Of a stretch of DNA of 64,000 bases, positions 53,815 to 62,787 are shown in pieces. A model generated the notes under the pieces. It did no database searches, was not told the origin of the DNA, and saw only the letters and a list, made by a program, of their open reading frames with translations. Location of the stretch: NCBI RefSeq assembly GCF_009729205.1, contig NZ_VTHB01000002.1, forward strand, positions 620,001 through 684,000, given 5' to 3'. Position 1 is the stretch's first letter; every line of letters begins with the position of its first letter. Source of the DNA: Mycobacteroides sp. CBMA 271. GTDB lineage: Bacteria > Actinomycetota > Actinomycetes > Mycobacteriales > Mycobacteriaceae. The translations under genes and the position numbers were made by a program.

Positions 53815-54522
53815 ATGGAGCTCTACGATGTCATGCGCACCACCTTCGCGGCACGCGAGTTCACCGGGGAACCACTGCCCGACAACGTGTTAGATCGCAT
53901 TCTGGATAACGCGCGCTTCGCACCTAGCGGCGGCAACCGACAAGCCGGGCACGTCATCGTGGTCAGGGATGCCCAGACACGTGAAAGCCTGGTCGACGCA
54001 ACGAAACCGGGTGCGCGACGCTACTTCGCGCAGATCATGGCGGGCGAGAATCCGTGGAATCCCATCACCCCCACGCACGTTGCGCCGGAGACGACAGCGG
54101 CAACCGTGGTCCCTGAGTCAGTCATTGAACCGATCCGCACCGCGTCGGTGGTCCTGGTCGTATGCCTGGATCTGCGGCTGGTCGCCGCCACGGATCAAGA
54201 CCTGGATCGCATCGGCGTGATCAGCGGAGCGTCGATCTATCCGTTGGCGTGGAACATCCTGCTGGCCGCTCGCGCGGAGGGCTTCGGCGGAACCTTGACC
54301 ACCATGGCCGTGGCGCAAGAGCCGAAAGTGCGTGAGCTGCTGGGCATTCCCGATACCCACGCGGTCGCTGCGGTACTACCCATCGGCAGGCCGGTCAAGC
54401 AGCTGACCACGCTCAAACGCAATGCCGTTCACGAGTTCGTCACCCTCGAACGGTTCGATGGGGATCCCTGTCGATGGGTTCGTGAGATCTCGACAGCATC
54501 CCGCGAGATTGAAACTAGATAG
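53815..54522 (+). CDS. Nitroreductase family protein
   Basis: 235 residues. FAAREFTGEPLPDNVLDRILDNARFAPSGGNRQAGHVIVV gives the FMN-binding Arg/Ser segments; GASIYPLAWNILLAARAEGFGGTLTTM and LPIGRPVKQLT are the later conserved stretches. It is a FMN-dependent NAD(P)H oxidoreductase; its natural substrate is unknown, though relatives reduce nitroaromatics, quinones and flavins. There is a 177-bp gap after it without features. Confidence 0.9.
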   Translation: MELYDVMRTTFAAREFTGEPLPDNVLDRILDNARFAPSGGNRQAGHVIVVRDAQTRESLVDATKPGARRYFAQIMAGENPWNPITPTHVAPETTAATVVPESVIEPIRTASVVLVVCLDLRLVAATDQDLDRIGVISGASIYPLAWNILLAARAEGFGGTLTTMAVAQEPKVRELLGIPDTHAVAAVLPIGRPVKQLTTLKRNAVHEFVTLERFDGDPCRWVREISTASREIETR

Positions 54523-54699
54523 GTCCTTACTCGAACTTTCCCGCCAAGGATTCAATCTCGGTGCGAAAGCACTGTGACGCAGCTAGCCAAGCGGCGCCAC
54601 TCCCAGGACCAGGCATTCGCGACATCACACTGATTTCCCCTGGCAGCATGGTGTTTGATCGAATAGACGTGCCAGTCCGCGATCTGAAACGAGCAATCC

Positions 54700-55422
54700 A
54701 TGGATGCACAGAACGAGCCGGACGCCGAGGCGGACGTATCGGATGCCGCCGCACCCGAAGAACCCGAGACCGATCCGGTGCTGATCACCGCCGCCGAACT
54801 GGGCGTTAACGGAGAGCACGGGCCGCTCTTCTCGGATATCGATCTGGAACTCACCTCGGGATTCCATGCCATCCAGATGCCCGGCGGTCCCGGTCAACAC
54901 TGCCTGCTGCTGACGCTGGCAGGCCGGCTCAAATCCAGCCATGGCACCGTCTCGGTGATGGGCGAGACCGACCCGCGCGCGATCCGTCGTCACGTCGCCA
55001 TCGCGGCCTTCGCCGATATCGATGAGCTCGAAGAAACCGTGACGGTGCAGACCGTGCTGGCCGAGCAGCGCCGGTGGCTGGCCCCGTGGTTCTCGCGGGT
55101 TCCCAGTGACACCGGACGCGACAAGCTCGCCGAAGTCTTCGGGGAACTGACCCCACCGTCCGGGGAAACCTTCATCGTCGAACTGTCCGACCTTGAGCTG
55201 TTCCTACTCCGGATCACCCTGGCGCTGCTCTCGGATCGGCCGATCCTCATCGTCGGCGACCTCGAACAGGTCCGCGACAACGTACGGCGGACCACCGCGG
55301 TCGAGCGGCTCGGCGTCATCGCCACCCAGCGCACCGTCGTCGTCGGGGTGACCAACCCGCTGGGCACCGACGCCCCCATCCACGACTTGCACGATCACCG
55401 CATCCTCACCGGGAGGGACTAA
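54700..55422 (+). CDS. Degenerate ABC-ATPase-like protein beside YhgE/Pip protein
   Basis: 240 residues. An acidic 25-residue N terminus precedes an ABC-type nucleotide-binding domain fold, but the Walker A region reads GGPGQHCLLLTLAG and lacks the Gly-Lys-Ser/Thr; the signature is LSDLELFLLRITLALL without LSGGQ; the Walker B-like strand is RPILIVGDLEQV. The nucleotide-binding lysine is thus absent and ATP hydrolysis seems unlikely. It is directly upstream of the YhgE/Pip gene (2 bp), so it may be a regulatory or structural subunit of an ABC-2-type complex, or a relic. Confidence 0.72.
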   Translation: MDAQNEPDAEADVSDAAAPEEPETDPVLITAAELGVNGEHGPLFSDIDLELTSGFHAIQMPGGPGQHCLLLTLAGRLKSSHGTVSVMGETDPRAIRRHVAIAAFADIDELEETVTVQTVLAEQRRWLAPWFSRVPSDTGRDKLAEVFGELTPPSGETFIVELSDLELFLLRITLALLSDRPILIVGDLEQVRDNVRRTTAVERLGVIATQRTVVVGVTNPLGTDAPIHDLHDHRILTGRD

Positions 55423-55424
55423 CC

Positions 55425-57371
55425 ATGCTGGCTGGACTCGCATACGGTTCAGAAATAAAGCGCTTCGGCCGCAGCCGAATGACCCGCGCCGCAATCGTGG
55501 TCATCATGTTGCTGCCGCTGGTCTACGGCGCGCTCTACCTGTGGGCGTACTGGGATCCCTTCGGCCACGTCAACAAGATGCCGGTGGCATTGGTCAACGC
55601 CGACAAGGGCGCCGTTGTCTCCGGACAACAGGTGAATATCGGCGAGGAGATCTCCAAGAGCCTCACCGCCGACGGCAGCATGGACTGGCACGTCGTCAGT
55701 TTGGATGAGGCACGTAATGGAGTCGAGCACGGCTCGTACTACTTCATGCTCGAATTGCCGCCCGATTTCAGCGAGGCCATCGCCTCACCACTGACCGGAC
55801 AACCCAAACGGGCCAATCTCGTCGCCGTCTACAACGACGCCAACAACTACATCTCCTCCAGCATCGGCCGCACCGCCATCGACCAGGTGCTCAATGCCGT
55901 CTCCACCCGAATCTCCGGGCAAGCCGTTAATCAGGTTCTCTCCGTGGTGCTTTCATCGGGTGCGGGTATCCAGCAGGCCGCCGACGGCGCCGGGCAACTC
56001 GCCGACGGCGCAGTCAAGGTCGACGACGGCGCAGGGCAGCTCGCCAACGGACTACACACCGCCCGCCCGGGATCCGCACAACTGGCCACCGGCGCCAAAC
56101 AGCTTTCCGATGGCATCAACCAGGCCACCGATCCCCTGTTGACGGTGGCCAAGGCGGTCTCGTCCATCGGCGGCAGCACCGACAAACTGCAGCAGGGGAC
56201 GGACGCCCTGCGGCAGGCCAACAACCAAATCGACGGTGTCGCCAAGGGACAGGATGCGGCCGCCAACGCGCTCACCGCGGTGATCGATCAGCTTGCCGGA
56301 CGCCAGGATCCGGCCGCGAACACGTTGCGCGGGATACAGGATCAGCTGCGCGAACATCAGTTCACGCCCCAGATCCGTCAGCAGCTCACCGACGCCGAGA
56401 ACGCGTCGATCGCCATGACCGAGACCCTGCGCGGGCCCGGTAGTCCACTGAAAGTCGCGCTCGATCAAATCGGAGGCAAGGGGCAGGACCTCACCAACAA
56501 ACTCAACCAGGTGCGCAACGGGGCGCAGCAGCTCGCCACCGGAAACGCACAATTGGCCAGCGGCATCGCCCAAATGGATGACGGTGCGGGGCAACTGAAA
56601 TCGGGTACATCCCAACTAAGGGATGGCTCCTCCGAACTGGCGACGAAGCTTGCCGACGGCGCCAAGCAGATACCTCACTGGAGCGCCCAGCAGAAGGACG
56701 CCATCGCCGACACCATCGGCGGTCCGGTCAACCTGGAGACCTCACACGAGAACGCCGCACCCAACTTCGGCACCGGCATGGCACCGTTCTTCGTAACGCT
56801 CGCGTTGTTCTTCGGCGCACTGGTTTTGTGGATGGTTTTGCGGCCCTTGCAAAACCGAGCAATCGCCGCGGAGATTCTCCCCATAAGGGTGGCACTCTCC
56901 AGCTATCTGCCGGCGGCCACGATCGGCATCTTCCAAGCGGTCATCCTGTACTGCGTGGTGCGATTCGCCCTCGGCATGCACGCCGCGCACCCCGTCGCGA
57001 TGTTGGCGTTCATGGTGCTGATCTCGTTCGCGTTCGTCGCGGCGACACAGGCGATCAACGCAGTGGTGGGGCCGGCGGTGGGGCGCGTGCTGCTCATGGC
57101 GCTACTCATGCTGCAGCTCGTCAGTGCCGGCGGCATGTATCCCGTGGAGACTACGTCCAGGCCGTTCCAGATTCTGCACAAGTATGACCCAATGACCTAT
57201 GGGGTCAACGGATTACGTCAACTGATCCTGGGCGGCATTGACGGCCGTCTCTGGCAAGCGGTGATCACGCTGCTCATCATAATGATTGGCGGGCTGGCCA
57301 TCACGTGCCTGTCGGCGCGACGTAATCAGACCTGGAACCTCACCAGGCTGCTGCCCTCGATCAAGATCTGA
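55425..57371 (+). CDS. YhgE/Pip family ABC-2-like membrane protein
   Basis: 648 residues. One TM helix near residues 18-42 (IVVIMLLPLVYGALYLWAYW), then a large extracytoplasmic domain with many GAGQLADGA / ATGAKQLSDG repeats (about residues 190-430) of coiled-coil character, and five to six TM helices in the last 200 residues ending in a conserved GG motif region (LVSAGGMYPVETTSRPFQILHKYDPMTYGVNGLRQ). This is the YhgE/Pip layout found in many Gram-positive bacteria and mycobacteria, related to ABC-2 permeases; relatives act in phage receptor or type VII secretion contexts. Its ABC partner here is degenerate. Confidence 0.88.
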   Translation: MLAGLAYGSEIKRFGRSRMTRAAIVVIMLLPLVYGALYLWAYWDPFGHVNKMPVALVNADKGAVVSGQQVNIGEEISKSLTADGSMDWHVVSLDEARNGVEHGSYYFMLELPPDFSEAIASPLTGQPKRANLVAVYNDANNYISSSIGRTAIDQVLNAVSTRISGQAVNQVLSVVLSSGAGIQQAADGAGQLADGAVKVDDGAGQLANGLHTARPGSAQLATGAKQLSDGINQATDPLLTVAKAVSSIGGSTDKLQQGTDALRQANNQIDGVAKGQDAAANALTAVIDQLAGRQDPAANTLRGIQDQLREHQFTPQIRQQLTDAENASIAMTETLRGPGSPLKVALDQIGGKGQDLTNKLNQVRNGAQQLATGNAQLASGIAQMDDGAGQLKSGTSQLRDGSSELATKLADGAKQIPHWSAQQKDAIADTIGGPVNLETSHENAAPNFGTGMAPFFVTLALFFGALVLWMVLRPLQNRAIAAEILPIRVALSSYLPAATIGIFQAVILYCVVRFALGMHAAHPVAMLAFMVLISFAFVAATQAINAVVGPAVGRVLLMALLMLQLVSAGGMYPVETTSRPFQILHKYDPMTYGVNGLRQLILGGIDGRLWQAVITLLIIMIGGLAITCLSARRNQTWNLTRLLPSIKI

Positions 57372-57508
57372 CCAGAAGGTCCAACTCCATACCGCGGCAC
57401 ATTCGTCGAGAGTTAACTGCAGTTTCAACTATGTATCGAGGAGCGCGTGGCTCGGCGGTCGCTCGCCGCTAACTCCGGGCGGCAAATTCCCTGGCCACGT
57501 ATCTACCT

Positions 57509-58690
57509 GTGTGTCAATATCTTTCAGTGCCCGTTACTCGCCGCCTGTTACTCAAGATGGGATTCGCCGGACTACTCGTCCCCGCCGCGTTCGCTGCATG
57601 CGCACGCGAAGGTCACCACCGTTCATTCCAAGACTGGCGCCGTGAATTCGAATCGGGGGTTGCAGATCGTATGCGGGCCGCGCACATCGTCGGGGCGTCC
57701 GTCGCGATCACCTCCCGCGATTCGACCCGCTACACCGCAGCATTCGGATTCGCCGATCTAGGTCGACAACGGGGATTCACCGTCGATACCCCCACCCATC
57801 TGGCATCGGTCAGCAAGCTGTTCACGGCCTCCGCCCTTGTCCAACTCTTCGAACGCCGTGGGCTAGATCTGCATGGCGATGTGAACTCATTCATCGACTT
57901 TCCGGTCCGCAACCCTCACCACCCCGATGTGCCCATCACTCCGCACCAGCTCCTCACCCACACGTCCAGCATCTCTGATGAGGGGTACGAAGACATATGG
58001 TCGGAAGGCGACCCCACCCAGTCCCTGTCCGACTTCCTACGGAACTACCTAGTGGCAGGTGGCCGCGCCTACTCCCCAAACGGATCGTTCCTCAGCGAGC
58101 GGCCCGGGCACCGATGGGACTACTGCAATGTCGCCGTCGCGCTGGCCGGATATGTCATCGAGTGTGTCAGTAAACAGAGCTTCTCTACTTACGTACGAGA
58201 CAACATGTTCCGTCCGCTCGACATTCGAAACGCGCATTGGTACTTGAAAGAATTTGCGCCCAACGTGCTCTCGAAACCCTACGAATTCTCGGATGGCACC
58301 TTTGTCGAGATGCCGCAGGAGGGGTACGCCGACGTGCCCGCCGGGATGCTGCGTTGCTCGGTGCGTGATCTTGCGACCTCGCTGCGCGCGATGTTGGGTG
58401 GCGAGCCAGCCGTCTTGTCACCCGCCGCAGTGGACGCGATGCTGCGCCGGCAAGTCGATCCCGCTGTCGCGCACTACCAGGGCCTGGGCTGGATCGAGGA
58501 GGAGATCCGCGGACGCCCGTTCGTCGGGCATTCCGGCCGCGATAACGGCACCTCCACGGTGGTGGCGCTGACGGAGGATCGGAGCCACGCTGTCGCGGTG
58601 CTGATGAACATCGACCGTACGGACGCAACCGACGAGTTCAGGAGCTCAATCGCCACGGACCTGCTCTACGGGGCCTGCCTTAACCATTGA
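57509..58690 (+). CDS. Beta-lactamase-fold serine hydrolase lipoprotein
   Basis: 393 residues. N-terminal RRLLLKMGFAGLLVPAAFAAC is a signal with lipobox FAAC (Cys31). The class C/EstB-type catalytic residues are Ser100-x-x-Lys103 (SVSK) and Tyr205-x-Asn207 (YCN), and a late His-x-Gly (GHSG) is present. It is a secreted D-alanyl-D-alanine peptidase- or esterase-type hydrolase. The start is uncertain; an internal start nearer to RRLLL is possible. Its 3' end overlaps the convergent WhiB gene by 45 bp. Confidence 0.85.
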   Translation: MCQYLSVPVTRRLLLKMGFAGLLVPAAFAACAREGHHRSFQDWRREFESGVADRMRAAHIVGASVAITSRDSTRYTAAFGFADLGRQRGFTVDTPTHLASVSKLFTASALVQLFERRGLDLHGDVNSFIDFPVRNPHHPDVPITPHQLLTHTSSISDEGYEDIWSEGDPTQSLSDFLRNYLVAGGRAYSPNGSFLSERPGHRWDYCNVAVALAGYVIECVSKQSFSTYVRDNMFRPLDIRNAHWYLKEFAPNVLSKPYEFSDGTFVEMPQEGYADVPAGMLRCSVRDLATSLRAMLGGEPAVLSPAAVDAMLRRQVDPAVAHYQGLGWIEEEIRGRPFVGHSGRDNGTSTVVALTEDRSHAVAVLMNIDRTDATDEFRSSIATDLLYGACLNH

Positions 58691-58963
58691 CCGCGTCGCG
58701 ACTCGGCGACGTTCACGAGTGGTCATTGCACCCCAAACACCGTGTGGCTCATCGGTTGTTATGGCATGCGCCGCACACGGCTTTCGCACCGGACACTCGT
58801 TGCAGATTTGTTTCGCCTGCACCTCGTACTGCTTGCGCGAGGCACCGCGCAGAGTTTCGGCGCAATAGAAGATATCCGTCGAAACTCCGCGACAAGCTGC
58901 CTTCATCTGCCACTCCAGGTCATCCAACCCCGATGCCACACCGCGAAACTTTGGTCGCGTCAC
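58646..58963 (-). CDS. WhiB-family iron-sulfur transcription factor
   Basis: 105 residues from GTG 58963 (other starts up to 59085 possible). The cysteines Cys24, Cys54, Cys57 and Cys63 give C-x29-C-x2-C-x5-C for a [4Fe-4S] cluster, followed by GVWGAMTTRERRR, the WhiB turn and basic tail. It lacks the usual Asp in CRGxD (CRGVS here). The family binds sigma factor SigA and acts in stress and redox responses; which WhiB this is cannot be decided. The 3' end overlaps the beta-lactamase-fold gene. Confidence 0.85.
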   Translation of the reverse strand: MTRPKFRGVASGLDDLEWQMKAACRGVSTDIFYCAETLRGASRKQYEVQAKQICNECPVRKPCAAHAITTDEPHGVWGAMTTRERRRVATRSMVKAGPVEQVRGD

Positions 58964-59097
58964 GGTCTTGCCCCAGACCGCCTGCAAACATTCGGGTGCG
59001 CCGATGCCATCCGCATCCACCGATTCTGGAGCCGAAGGCCACCGGCACGCCATAGCCACCGTCGACAATGCGCGCAGCGAAACTAACCAGACTGGCT
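58964..59097. promoter_or_regulatory. 134-bp non-coding region before WhiB gene
   Basis: It lies between the membrane protein stop and the WhiB start on the same strand. No clear terminator or promoter box can be recognised; in-frame upstream codons leave the WhiB start uncertain. Confidence 0.35.
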
Positions 59098-60258
59098 CTA
59101 GGATTCTCCGGTTCCGATTGCTATTGTGTGCCCCCTCTGTGCCATGTCGCCCCGGCTGGGCGCGGCGACAGTCCAGGCAGCTATTGAGCTCGCTGCCGCG
59201 ACCCCCAGACAAATCGCGGCGTACCACAGGCTCCCAATCGGGTCACCGTGTGCGGTAACACCATTCGTGGCGCCTAAGTAGTCGGGCAGCGCGACCGCCC
59301 ATAACACGGCCATCACGACTAGATACACCCCCGCATAGATCAGAATTGCCGGACGGGTGGCGTACCCGTCCGGCAGACTGCCGCGGCGAAGCCACTGTTT
59401 GGTCAACACGACAGCCGCCGTGACCGCGAGAACCACCAGCAGCAGGGCGTAAACGACGCCGGTGACGGAGGTGCTGTCCGAGATCGTGCCCGCGATGGTG
59501 GCCGGCAGCGGCAACACCGCGGTGCCGATCGATGCCAGCACGCCTACAACAACAGTGCGCCAAAGGATCTGAACACCTGTGAAAGTTTGGCCGTCGTCGA
59601 CATGCCGCCCGACGAACAGCTGCACGCAGAACGCCAGCGACATCGGCCACAGCGCCGCGAACACCACCACGCTGCCCATGGGCACCGAATCGAAGAACGG
59701 CTTGTTGAGCGGGTTGTCCAGCGTCCACTCCCACCACCGCAGTTGCGGTCCGAGGTGATCGAAGATCTCGTAGAACGCATGGTGAATGAAGCCGACGCAG
59801 ATCGCGCCGACCAGGACGCCATAGCGACGAAACACCCCGAGCGTACGGACAATCTCGAAGGCGACGGTGGCCATCATCGGGTAAATCGCGATGATGTAGA
59901 GCGGCAGCCGTCCCCACAGGAAATCCACGGTAAAGACGTTGTGCGCGAACATGGTATCGACGTGCTCGCTGATACCGAACGGGCCCGGGAAGTACAGCGG
60001 CGGTTCGATGATCAACAGGTAGGCGATCGCGCCGAACCACACCACGATGTTGGTCGGATCGTTGTCGCGGCGCAGCCGGATGATCGCGTACACCAGCGCC
60101 AAGACGGCACCGGCGATCACGGTCAGCTCCAGGACGGGCAGCGTCCAGTTTTCCAGCGAGAACGGGTTGCGGAAGGCGACGAGCCCGCCGGCGGTTTCGC
60201 AGGAGAAACCCAGTCGCGCTGCAAGTTCGACGAATGTAGGCGCGCATAAATCAGACAT
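59098..60258 (-). CDS. Multi-pass membrane protein of unknown function
   Basis: 386 residues with about nine TM helices (LPVLELTVIAGAVLALVYAIIRL, IVVWFGAIAYLLIIEPPLYF, YIIAIYPMMATVAFEIVRTLG, LVGAICVGFIHHAFYEIF, VVVFAALWPMSLAFCVQLF, WRTVVVGVLASIGTAVL, and others). His and aromatic residues in membrane segments (GFIHHAFYEIFDHLG) could bind a cofactor. It overlaps the upstream metal-dependent hydrolase by 8 bp, so they are translationally coupled. No known family motif was recognised. Confidence 0.75.
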   Translation of the reverse strand: MSDLCAPTFVELAARLGFSCETAGGLVAFRNPFSLENWTLPVLELTVIAGAVLALVYAIIRLRRDNDPTNIVVWFGAIAYLLIIEPPLYFPGPFGISEHVDTMFAHNVFTVDFLWGRLPLYIIAIYPMMATVAFEIVRTLGVFRRYGVLVGAICVGFIHHAFYEIFDHLGPQLRWWEWTLDNPLNKPFFDSVPMGSVVVFAALWPMSLAFCVQLFVGRHVDDGQTFTGVQILWRTVVVGVLASIGTAVLPLPATIAGTISDSTSVTGVVYALLLVVLAVTAAVVLTKQWLRRGSLPDGYATRPAILIYAGVYLVVMAVLWAVALPDYLGATNGVTAHGDPIGSLWYAAICLGVAAASSIAAWTVAAPSRGDMAQRGHTIAIGTGES

Positions 60259-61207
60259 GTTCTACCTCAGCCTCAGCCTCGGGCGCCGGGGTCTTGCCAC
60301 CGGTGTACCACTGGGTCACTTCATAACCCGCCTCGTACCGCGCGAACCATTTATCGGCCAATGCCGGAAGCCTCTCCTGTGCCGGGTCGTGGCCCGGGAT
60401 CTGGCTGCGGACCGCGCCCGACATCGCCACGATCACTTCGCGCGCCGGGAGAGTCTTGAACGCGTTTTCGATCGGACCATCGTAAGGGGCCTCGCCCCAC
60501 GGAAGACTTTGTAGCAGTTTCTTTTTCCGTGCCTGCATGCCGAACATAGATAGGGCATCCACCTTGCGGTCTTCGAGGGGAACGTGCTTGTTGAAGCCTT
60601 CGCAGGCGATGCGCAGCATTGCCCACACGTGCTTGAAGATCGACGGTGCCACCCGCATGCGGTACCACGGGTCGTTGACCACAGCGTCATAGATGATGAG
60701 CGCCGAGCTGCGATGCTCGACTTCTTCGACGAAGTGCCACAGGAACAATGAGGCCACCCGGTCGTCTCCCGGTGCAAACAAAGTGTCGTCGTGGTCGAGC
60801 ATCAGCTTGAACACGGGAGTGAAGGTGGCCTCCAGATCGGCGGTATAGGCCAACCGGTACTTCAACGGCGTGTTGGCAGTCAGGTCATCGAAGGCCGCGA
60901 CCACCTCGTCCAGGGTTTCTTTGAGGCCCGGGTAGCTCTTGATCAGACCCTTCACGTGCTGGCGATGGCCCATGGAGTGCTGACCCTCTTGTTTGACGAA
61001 GGCGTCCGCCTCCTCGGCGATCGCCGGGTCGGTGATTGCCGGCATGAGCTCGGGGATCATCTGCCCGATCATCTTCTCGAAGGCAATGGCCAAGATCGAC
61101 ACCGCATTGGCCATGCTCGAAAACGCGGGGTTGGACTCGTTCCAGAGGAACGGGACGTGATGGTCGGCGAACGCAAACCGAAGCTTGCGCACGATGAGTT
61201 CCGTCAT
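60251..61207 (-). CDS. PF10118-type metal-dependent hydrolase (ferritin-like)
   Basis: 318 residues from ATG 61207, with GAGGTGCC upstream. It is a helical protein with KQEGQHSMGHRQHVKGL and LWHFVEEVEHRSSALIIYDAV, two ExxH-type patterns of a di-iron four-helix bundle as in the PF10118 family. Such proteins are often next to membrane proteins or lipid enzymes in actinobacteria; the substrate is unknown. The coupled downstream membrane protein may be its partner. It is divergent from a TetR gene, with an inverted repeat between. Confidence 0.82.
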   Translation of the reverse strand: MTELIVRKLRFAFADHHVPFLWNESNPAFSSMANAVSILAIAFEKMIGQMIPELMPAITDPAIAEEADAFVKQEGQHSMGHRQHVKGLIKSYPGLKETLDEVVAAFDDLTANTPLKYRLAYTADLEATFTPVFKLMLDHDDTLFAPGDDRVASLFLWHFVEEVEHRSSALIIYDAVVNDPWYRMRVAPSIFKHVWAMLRIACEGFNKHVPLEDRKVDALSMFGMQARKKKLLQSLPWGEAPYDGPIENAFKTLPAREVIVAMSGAVRSQIPGHDPAQERLPALADKWFARYEAGYEVTQWYTGGKTPAPEAEAEVEHV

Positions 61208-61236
61208 GGAAGGCACCTCGCTTGAGTGAAACATAC

Positions 61237-61268
61237 AATCATACACTTAACTGTTGATATGTATGATT
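61237..61268. promoter_or_regulatory. Inverted repeat operator candidate for TetR (9-14-9)
   Basis: AATCATACA (61237-61245) pairs with TGTATGATT (61260-61268) in the region between the divergent hydrolase and tetR genes. Confidence 0.5.
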
Positions 61269-61335
61269 ACTGGATCAGACGAGGTCTGTCAACGGCGATA
61301 TGCTGCAGTGATGTCGACGGCCCGGGGACTTAGCA

Positions 61336-61956
61336 GTGGCGCGTAGACGCGGTTGGGACGGGCAACCGCCCGGTTCCGATGAGGAAGCCTCCCGGCGGAT
61401 CATCGCCGCGGCGGTCAAGCTGATCGATGAGACGGGCGCCGCGGTGAGCCTGGCCGAGGTGGCCGCCGAGATCGGCGTCATCCGACAGACCGTCTACCGG
61501 TATTTCCCCACCGCAGAGGCGCTCATGCACGCCGCCTCGATTGCGTCGGTCGACGGGTTCCTGGATCGACTGACCGAGGTGGTGCGGGGAATCACCGATC
61601 CCACAGACGCGCTCGCCGAGGGCGTGCTTTACACCCTCGAAGAGGTCACTCGCACACCGCATTTGGGCATCATGATGTCCGAGCCATACGCTCATTCACA
61701 TAGCAGTGACATGACCTCCGACGAGGCCCAGGCGTTCGGGCTGCGGATGCTCAACCGGTTCGACGTGGACTGGGATCACTACGGCTACGACGACGAAGCC
61801 AAACGCGGCCTGGTGGAGTTCGCACTACGCATCATGTTGTCGTTCTTCGTCTCTCCCAACGAGCCGACCCGATCGCGCGACGAACTGCGCCGCTACCTCA
61901 AGCGCTGGCTCGGGGGCGCAATCTTGGCGCAGGAAACCGGCGATCCTGTCAGCTAG
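61336..61956 (+). CDS. TetR-family transcriptional regulator
   Basis: 206 residues, GTG start. Helix-turn-helix in RIIAAAVKLIDETGAAVSLAEVAAEIGVIRQTVYRYFPTAEALMHAA; helical ligand domain with an SFFVSPNEPTRSRDELRRYLKRWLGG tail typical of TetR regulators of fatty-acid or sterol genes. It is divergent from the metal-dependent hydrolase and membrane protein, which it likely represses through the inverted repeat. Confidence 0.9.
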   Translation: MARRRGWDGQPPGSDEEASRRIIAAAVKLIDETGAAVSLAEVAAEIGVIRQTVYRYFPTAEALMHAASIASVDGFLDRLTEVVRGITDPTDALAEGVLYTLEEVTRTPHLGIMMSEPYAHSHSSDMTSDEAQAFGLRMLNRFDVDWDHYGYDDEAKRGLVEFALRIMLSFFVSPNEPTRSRDELRRYLKRWLGGAILAQETGDPVS

Positions 61957-62091
61957 CTCAACCTGGGCGTCCTTGGGTACGAAAGTCCTTGCAAAAGAGT
62001 TGTCCGTCACGAAATATTAATCACGTTTTTCGTTGCCACTAATTACTTCTATCGCCTTTCGCAATCAATCTGCGGGTCCTACGTTGGCGAG

Positions 62092-62787
62092 ATGAAATCG
62101 ATCAACCGACGCACCATGCTCGGCGGCGCTGGCCTGGCGGGGGTTTCGGCCGTCGCCGGCGCGGGCGCCGACCGGGCACTGTCGTCTCCCCGCTCCCATG
62201 ACGACCCGCACGACCCGGCCGTGATCGACGACGCCGCCCGCTTTGGTGATCCCCGCATCCCCGCCGAGCTGAACACCGCCCAACCACACCTGTTTCATCT
62301 GAGCGCACTGGCGCCCACCACCTTCGACGGCGGTGATCTGCGTCAGGCGCATGAGCGCAACTTCCCCATCCTCACCGGACAGCAGGCCAGCGTGGTCATG
62401 GTGACCCTGCAGCCGGGCGGGATCCGGGAACCGCATTGGCATCCCAGCGCATGGGAGGTCAACGTCATCACCGGCGGCGTCGCCACCTGGACGCTATTGG
62501 ATCCGGAGGGGCACTCCGAAACATTCGACGCCCACGTCGGCGACGTCGTCTTCGCGCCGCAGGGCTCGCTGCACTACTTCGAGAACAAGGGCACCGAAGA
62601 CCTGAGGCTTCTCATCGTCTTCAACGCCAGCACCGAGGAAGGCAAGGACGACATCGGGATTGGCGCGTCGATCAGCAAGTTACCGCCGGACGTGCTGGCC
62701 GCGCTCTTCGGAGTGCCAGCAGAAACCTTCTCGACGTTCAAGAAGATCAACGAGTCGCTGACGATTCTGCGCCGACCTGGCGCCTGA
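62092..62787 (+). CDS. Secreted cupin (oxalate decarboxylase-like)
   Basis: 231 residues. A Tat-type signal (NRRTMLGGAGLAGVSAVAG) precedes a single cupin domain: PHWHPSAWEVNVITGG (His-x-His and Glu) and GDVVFAPQGSLHYFENKG (second His) give a metal-binding beta-barrel, as in oxalate decarboxylase-like cupins. The C terminus is helical. The single domain is shorter than classical bicupin oxalate decarboxylase, so activity may differ. It overlaps the 3' end of the convergent mmpL by 41 bp. Confidence 0.85.
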   Translation: MKSINRRTMLGGAGLAGVSAVAGAGADRALSSPRSHDDPHDPAVIDDAARFGDPRIPAELNTAQPHLFHLSALAPTTFDGGDLRQAHERNFPILTGQQASVVMVTLQPGGIREPHWHPSAWEVNVITGGVATWTLLDPEGHSETFDAHVGDVVFAPQGSLHYFENKGTEDLRLLIVFNASTEEGKDDIGIGASISKLPPDVLAALFGVPAETFSTFKKINESLTILRRPGA

